From Argonema galeatum A003/A1 (GTDB taxonomy: Bacteria; Cyanobacteriota; Cyanobacteriia; Cyanobacteriales; Aerosakkonemataceae): a DNA stretch of 64,000 nucleotides. This document shows positions 59,737 through 64,000 of this stretch, piece after piece; position 1 is the stretch's first letter, and every line of letters starts with the position of its first letter. The notes beneath the pieces are model-generated. The model ran no database searches and had not been told where the DNA came from. It worked only from the letters and a program-made list of their open reading frames with translations. Position numbers and translations under genes: made by a program. The DNA lies in the NCBI RefSeq assembly GCF_023333595.1, contig NZ_JAIQZM010000011.1, forward strand, positions 130,590 through 194,589. The letters run 5' to 3'.

Positions 59737-61944
59737 ATGAATCAAACAATTGGCAAACCCATAAATCGAGTTGACGGTCGCCTGAAAGTCACAGGTGACG
59801 CCAAATACTCTGGCGAAATTCCTCTAGAGAATATCGCTTATGGCGTCATAATTACCAGCACGATCGCACGCGGTCGCATCAAACACATCGACACCAGCGT
59901 TGCCCAAAAATCCTCCGGCGTAATTGGGATAATCACCCACTTGGATGCGCCCAAACTCTACGCCCGTCCGAACTTCGGTCACGAAGGTGCTGCGGGAGAA
60001 AAACTTGCACCTTTGCAAAATCCCACCATTCACTACAGCGGTCAAGCAATTGGCGTTGCGATCGCCGATACCCTAGAACGCGCTACCTACGCTGCTTCTC
60101 TCGTCAAAGTTGATTATGAAGTGGAAACACCTCTAACCGAGATGGGAAAAGAAAGAAACCGGGCATATCCTATCAAAAAATTCGTTGAATTCACCGTAGA
60201 ATTCGCGCTAGGCGATGCGGATGCCGAATTTGCCAAAGCAGAGGTAAAAATAGAAGCGACCTACACCACCCCTACCGAACATCACAATCCGATGGAACCC
60301 CACGCCACAGCAGCGGTTTGGGAGGGAGAAAACCTCACCGTTTACGATTCCACCCAGTATATCTTCGGTATGCGTGAGGGATTGGCAAAGATGTTGGGCA
60401 TCCCGCACGCAAACGTGCGCGTGCTATGCAAGTTTATCGGTGGTTCGTTTGGTTGTAAATACGGGCTGTGGGCGCATACTCCCTTAGCTGCGATCGCTGC
60501 CCGCCAGTTTTGCCGTCCGGTGAAAATTGTCCTCACTCGCGAACAAATGTTTGGATTAGTCGGACATCGTAGCGAAACGGAACAGCAGATAAAATTAGGT
60601 GCAACTCCAGACGGTCGTCTTACAGCGCTGATTCATCAGGGCATTTCCCAGACTTCCATATTTGACGAATTTGTGGAAACCTTTACCACAACTTCCCGCA
60701 CGATGTACGCCGTTCCCAACCTGCGGACAGCGCAAAGTGTAGTGCCCCTAAATAAGGGAACGCCAACCATTATGCGGGCACCGGGGGAAAGTGTGGGGAC
60801 ATTTGCCCTAGAATCGGCAATGGATGAACTTGCCTGGGCCCTCAAGCTTGACCCGATCGAGTTGCGACTTCGCAATTACGCTGAAGTACATCCCGCACGG
60901 CAAGTTCCCTGGTCGAGTAAATCCCTCAAAGAGTGTTACGCATTGGCGGCAGAAAAATTTGGTTGGTCGCGCCGCACCCCAGAACCGGGTTCTATGCGAG
61001 ACGATCGTTATCTGATTGGTATGGGTATGGCGAGTGCTTGTTTCCCGATGGAACATTTTCCCGCTTCTGCCATTGCACGTATCTTCGCAGATGGCAGCGT
61101 TGTGGTGCAAAGCGGTTCCCAGGAAATCGGCACGGGAACGGCAACGGTAATGGCGCAACTGACGGCGGATGTGCTGGGTGTGCCGGTGGAGAAGGTGCGG
61201 TTTGAGTTTGGGGATACGGAATTAGCGCGATCGCCCGGTACTGTCGGTTCGGGTACTGCTGCTAGTGTCGGGACTGCGGTGCATGGCGCGGCAAAGGCAG
61301 TCCGGGCAAAGGTGCTGGCGTTGGCGCAAAAAGACCCGAATTCTCCCCTTTACGCAGTTCCCGAAACGGACATCGAAACATCACAAGAACGCATTTTTGT
61401 TAAGAACGATTCAGCTAAAGGGGAAACTTATCAGGCAGTTTTGGCACGCCACAATCTCCAACAGATTGATGCCAGCTTTGATGCCAAACCGCAAGAAGAA
61501 GAGGAATTTGCCAAGTGTTCTTTCGGGGCGCATTTTGTCGAGGTGCGGGTCGATCCTGAGTTGGGTGAGGTGCGTCTTACCCGCGTAGTGGGGGCGTTTG
61601 CGGCAGGACGGATTTTAAACGAAAAGACGGCCCGATCGCAAATAAGCGGTGCCACGATCATGGGCATCGGTATGGCATTGCACGAGGAAACCATCACCGA
61701 TCCGCACACGGGACGAATTGTGAATGACAATTTAGCCGAGTATCACCTTCCCGTCAACGCCGATATTCCCCCAATTGATATCTATTTTATAGATGAAGTA
61801 GACACCCACGTAAATCCTATTGGCGTAAAAGGTGCGGGTGAAGTTGGCATAACCGGAATTATCGCCGCAATAGCAAATGCTGTTTATCACGCCACTGGCA
61901 AACGCATTCGCGATCTGCCAATTACACCAGATAAATTGCTTTAG
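59737..61944 (+). CDS. Molybdopterin-binding catalytic subunit of a molybdenum hydroxylase (PaoC/YagR type)
   Basis: 735 residues, the length of PaoC. It starts IGKPINRVDGRLKVTGDAKY, as the aldehyde oxidase family does, has EPHATAAVWEGENLTVYDST, MRAPGESVGTFALESAMDEL and GSQEIGTGTATVMAQLTAD, and ends with catalytic Glu702 in GVKGAGEVGITG. It would oxidise aldehydes (aromatic aldehydes for PaoC) at a molybdenum-cytosine-dinucleotide centre. The Arg/Glu pair that marks xanthine dehydrogenases is not evident to me. No signal peptide. Neighbours supply the other two subunits and the maturation proteins. Confidence 0.92.
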   Translation: MNQTIGKPINRVDGRLKVTGDAKYSGEIPLENIAYGVIITSTIARGRIKHIDTSVAQKSSGVIGIITHLDAPKLYARPNFGHEGAAGEKLAPLQNPTIHYSGQAIGVAIADTLERATYAASLVKVDYEVETPLTEMGKERNRAYPIKKFVEFTVEFALGDADAEFAKAEVKIEATYTTPTEHHNPMEPHATAAVWEGENLTVYDSTQYIFGMREGLAKMLGIPHANVRVLCKFIGGSFGCKYGLWAHTPLAAIAARQFCRPVKIVLTREQMFGLVGHRSETEQQIKLGATPDGRLTALIHQGISQTSIFDEFVETFTTTSRTMYAVPNLRTAQSVVPLNKGTPTIMRAPGESVGTFALESAMDELAWALKLDPIELRLRNYAEVHPARQVPWSSKSLKECYALAAEKFGWSRRTPEPGSMRDDRYLIGMGMASACFPMEHFPASAIARIFADGSVVVQSGSQEIGTGTATVMAQLTADVLGVPVEKVRFEFGDTELARSPGTVGSGTAASVGTAVHGAAKAVRAKVLALAQKDPNSPLYAVPETDIETSQERIFVKNDSAKGETYQAVLARHNLQQIDASFDAKPQEEEEFAKCSFGAHFVEVRVDPELGEVRLTRVVGAFAAGRILNEKTARSQISGATIMGIGMALHEETITDPHTGRIVNDNLAEYHLPVNADIPPIDIYFIDEVDTHVNPIGVKGAGEVGITGIIAAIANAVYHATGKRIRDLPITPDKLL

Positions 61945-61993
61945 ATCGTTCGTTGTAGCTTGTTCGCTGTTGATTGCATAATTGACTAAAAAA

Positions 61994-63166
61994 ATGAATG
62001 AATTACAGGCAATTATCGACGCATTTGCAGACATACAACGGAATCATAAAAATGCCGTACTTGCCACCGTTGTAAAAGTCAAAGGTTCAGCTTATCGCCG
62101 TCCCGGTGCAAGAATGCTGATTACCGAAGATGGTTATAGAGTAGGTGCAATTAGCGGCGGATGTCTGGAAGATGATGTTTGCGATCGGGCCAAGGAAGTC
62201 ATCGCTACTGGTATACCCACAGTCGTTACCTACGACACTACCTCAGATGAGGATATTTTCTGGGGTTTGGGAATGGGTTGCAATGGCATCATCCAGGTAT
62301 TAATTGAACCGCTTCAATCCCAGTTCAACATAGAACAATTAGCATTTTTATCTTGTTGTCTCCACTTGCGACAACGGGGAGTTATGGCAACTGTATTTCA
62401 GAGTAACATTACCAAGATTACCTCTGGCATCTTCTTAAATGAAAGCGGTACGCTAATCAATCAAGTTGAAGATGCAAAATTAGCTAAAAACATAATTGAA
62501 AATGCAAGAGAAGCACTTAAACATGGGAGAACATCGCAAATCAAATCATACCAATGGGAAAACACCGAAGCAGAAGTGTTGATTGAAGTAATTCACCCCC
62601 CCGTATCGCTGGTAGTTTTTGGTGCAGGTGACGATGCTATCCCCGTTGTGCGTTTGGCAAAAGAGTTAGGTTGGGATGTAACGATAATCGATCGCCGCGC
62701 TGCTTATGCCACATCAGCTCGCTTTCAAGAAGCAGATGCGATCGTAATCTGCCATCCAGAAGAGGTCCGATCGCACCTGACTCTAGATTGCCACACTGCT
62801 GCTGTGGTGATGACGCATAATTATTTGTGCGATCGCGACATCTTACAAACCCTGATTCCCTCTCCCTTACCTTACATCGGCATTCTCGGTGCGAGAAACA
62901 GAACCAAAAAATTACTTCAAGACTTACAGCAAATAGGATTTGTGCTAGATTCAGAACAACTTAACCGTCTGTATGCTCCAGTTGGCCTCGATCTTGGTGC
63001 TGAAACGCCACTAGAAATTGCTTTAGCAATTATAGCAGAAATTAAAGCCGTTATGGCAGAGCGTTCGGGTGGCTTTTTACGCAACCGCAAAGCACCTATT
63101 CACGTGCAAAAGCAGTACGATCGAACAAGCCAAATTTTGACGATTTCCGGTTCTTTTGGTATATGA
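61994..63166 (+). CDS. XdhC/CoxI (PaoD-like) molybdenum cofactor chaperone
   Basis: 390 residues from ATG at 61994; a TTG at 61982 is less likely. The N-terminal XdhC-CoxI domain has GSAYRRPGARMLITEDG and GAISGGCLEDDV (with Cys), and a C-terminal Rossmann part has VVFGAGDDAIPVVRLAKELGWDVTIID and GLDLGAETPLEIALAI. XdhC/PaoD proteins bind mature molybdenum cofactor, promote its sulfuration and insert it into the hydroxylase. It follows the catalytic subunit by 50 bases, so it is probably part of the same transcript. Confidence 0.92.
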   Translation: MNELQAIIDAFADIQRNHKNAVLATVVKVKGSAYRRPGARMLITEDGYRVGAISGGCLEDDVCDRAKEVIATGIPTVVTYDTTSDEDIFWGLGMGCNGIIQVLIEPLQSQFNIEQLAFLSCCLHLRQRGVMATVFQSNITKITSGIFLNESGTLINQVEDAKLAKNIIENAREALKHGRTSQIKSYQWENTEAEVLIEVIHPPVSLVVFGAGDDAIPVVRLAKELGWDVTIIDRRAAYATSARFQEADAIVICHPEEVRSHLTLDCHTAAVVMTHNYLCDRDILQTLIPSPLPYIGILGARNRTKKLLQDLQQIGFVLDSEQLNRLYAPVGLDLGAETPLEIALAIIAEIKAVMAERSGGFLRNRKAPIHVQKQYDRTSQILTISGSFGI

Positions 63167-63332
63167 GTGATATTGTCAAATTGTCTGTTGTCATCGGTGG
63201 TTAAAATTTTACCGCAGATGTAGGCGAAGCCTTCCCGTAGGGTAGACAGATGTACGCAGATACACGCAGATAAGAATAAGAACAGGAATTTTTTAGGTAA
63301 CAGATGCGTAAGGACATGATATCAATCTAAAA
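63167..63332. repeat. Dispersed CGCAGATAA element, copy E, with nested insertion
   Basis: gatattgtcaaattgtctgt, gttaaaattttaccgcagat, then an extra gtaggcgaagccttcccgta with gggtagacagatg, followed by cgcagatacacgcagataag and gcgtaaggacatgatatca. The extra stretch is a second, palindrome-like repeat inside the first. Confidence 0.85.
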
Positions 63333-63357
63333 TCTAAAATATAAACTCTAAAATCGA

Positions 63358-63957
63358 ATGACTGTTGCTATTCTAATTCTCGCTGCAGGATCGTCTACTC
63401 GTATGGGGATACCGAAACAACTATTACCTTATCGGGAACATACCTTATTATCTTATACAGTAGAAGTTGCTGTCGCTTCCGTCTGTCATCCCATTATCGT
63501 TGTTTTAGGAGCTTACGCCGAACAAATTCAACCGGAAATTAGCCAATATCCAATCCAAATAGTAGAAAATTACCGATGGAATGAGGGAATGAGTTCCTCA
63601 ATTCAGGTTGGCATTCAAGCGTTAGATACTGTTGCTGAAAAACCTGAAGCGGTAGTCATAACTTTGTGCGATCAACCTTTTATATCAACTCAACTCGTGA
63701 ATCAATTGGTTGAAACTTATTTTACCACAGGCAAACCAATTATTGCATCGAAATATGCGGGTAATTTGGGTGTACCCGCTTTATTTAGCAGCAGCTTTTT
63801 CCCTAATTTAATGAATTTGAACGGTGCAGAAGGTGCCAAAAAAGTCATTAAAAACTACAAACATCAAGTATTTTCAATTCCTTTTTCAGAAGGTACAGTT
63901 GATATTGATACACCAGCAGAATACAAGCAGCTTCAAAACTTAGTTGAAAATTGCTAG
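63358..63957 (+). CDS. MocA/MobA-like nucleotidyltransferase for molybdopterin dinucleotide
   Basis: 199 residues with the NTP-transferase start ILAAGSSTRMGIPKQLLPY (residues about 6-24) and the metal-binding VITLCDQPFIS region. MocA adds CMP to the molybdenum cofactor to make the cytosine dinucleotide form used by PaoABC, CoxL and xanthine dehydrogenase-type enzymes; MobA makes the GMP form. The place next to a PaoABC-type operon supports MocA, but MobA cannot be excluded from sequence alone. Complete, followed by the final palindrome repeat cut by the window end. Confidence 0.85.
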   Translation: MTVAILILAAGSSTRMGIPKQLLPYREHTLLSYTVEVAVASVCHPIIVVLGAYAEQIQPEISQYPIQIVENYRWNEGMSSSIQVGIQALDTVAEKPEAVVITLCDQPFISTQLVNQLVETYFTTGKPIIASKYAGNLGVPALFSSSFFPNLMNLNGAEGAKKVIKNYKHQVFSIPFSEGTVDIDTPAEYKQLQNLVENC

Positions 63958-63966
63958 TGCTTTCTC

Positions 63967-64000
63967 AGGTATGTTGTTGCGATGCCGCGCTATTTTAAAT
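63967..64000. repeat. GGTAYGTTGTTGCG palindrome, copy 4, cut by window end
   Basis: aggtatgttgttgcg matches the left arm of the palindromes at 3609 and 52367. The right arm would lie beyond the window. Confidence 0.55.

Overview
The window is chromosomal DNA from a cyanobacterium. Evidence: psaD and petN are present, the HIP1 octamer GCGATCGC occurs throughout, short tandem repeats and palindromes crowd the intergenic spaces, and there are many NACHT, Uma2 and Rpn-type genes. The repeat load and protein set suggest a filamentous, large-genome lineage, but I cannot name a species. I recognised no tRNA, rRNA, CRISPR array or intact insertion sequence.

Layout. 1-141 is the start of smc (minus strand, cut by the window edge). 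0.46-6.6 kb holds two membrane-anchored NACHT NTPases, the second fused to a Ser/Thr kinase, with an Uma2 nuclease between them. 6.7-9.8 kb has two minus-strand polytopic membrane proteins, one a GT87/DUF2029-type glycosyltransferase. Then come petN with a small membrane-protein gene, a conserved membrane protein, a BtuF-like binding protein, a hybrid histidine kinase whose receiver lacks its phosphoacceptor Asp, a coiled-coil protein and a GT39-like/TPR membrane protein. 18.5-20.6 kb is an overlapping AAA ATPase plus Toprim-like gene pair, a possible split OLD-type defence system. 20.7-26.0 kb carries proline dehydrogenase/P5C dehydrogenase and a DICT-GAF histidine kinase.

26.3-29.8 kb holds psaD and trpE, separated by two small secreted-protein genes. 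30.0-36.7 kb is accessory: PhzF, a PD-(D/E)XK nuclease-like protein, Uma2, Sel1, HNH, HTH-NACHT and an Rpn-like/DUF4351 protein. 36.8-45.5 kb has an M28 peptidase, a DUF4214 protein, and a MarR - HlyD/EmrA - MFS - cytochrome P450 - EmrB cluster that looks like a regulated drug or metabolite efflux locus. 46.2-51.7 kb has a fused 5-oxoprolinase, a SIMPL-domain protein and a two-gene unit ending in a retroviral-type aspartic protease. 52.4-57.6 kb pairs malQ with a trehalose synthase-maltokinase fusion (glucan, maltose and trehalose metabolism). 57.8-64.0 kb encodes a three-subunit molybdenum hydroxylase of the PaoABC type followed by XdhC/PaoD-like and MocA-like maturation genes.

The intergenic DNA is unusually structured. 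I see at least three candidate MITEs, four copies of a GGTACGTTGTTGCGC-type palindrome, three copies of a GAAGCATTGCGG inverted repeat, five copies of a ~100-165 bp element containing the CGCAGATAA/TTATCTGCG motif, heptamer and nonamer tandem repeats, and several repeats inserted in frame inside coding sequences (M28 peptidase, 5-oxoprolinase).
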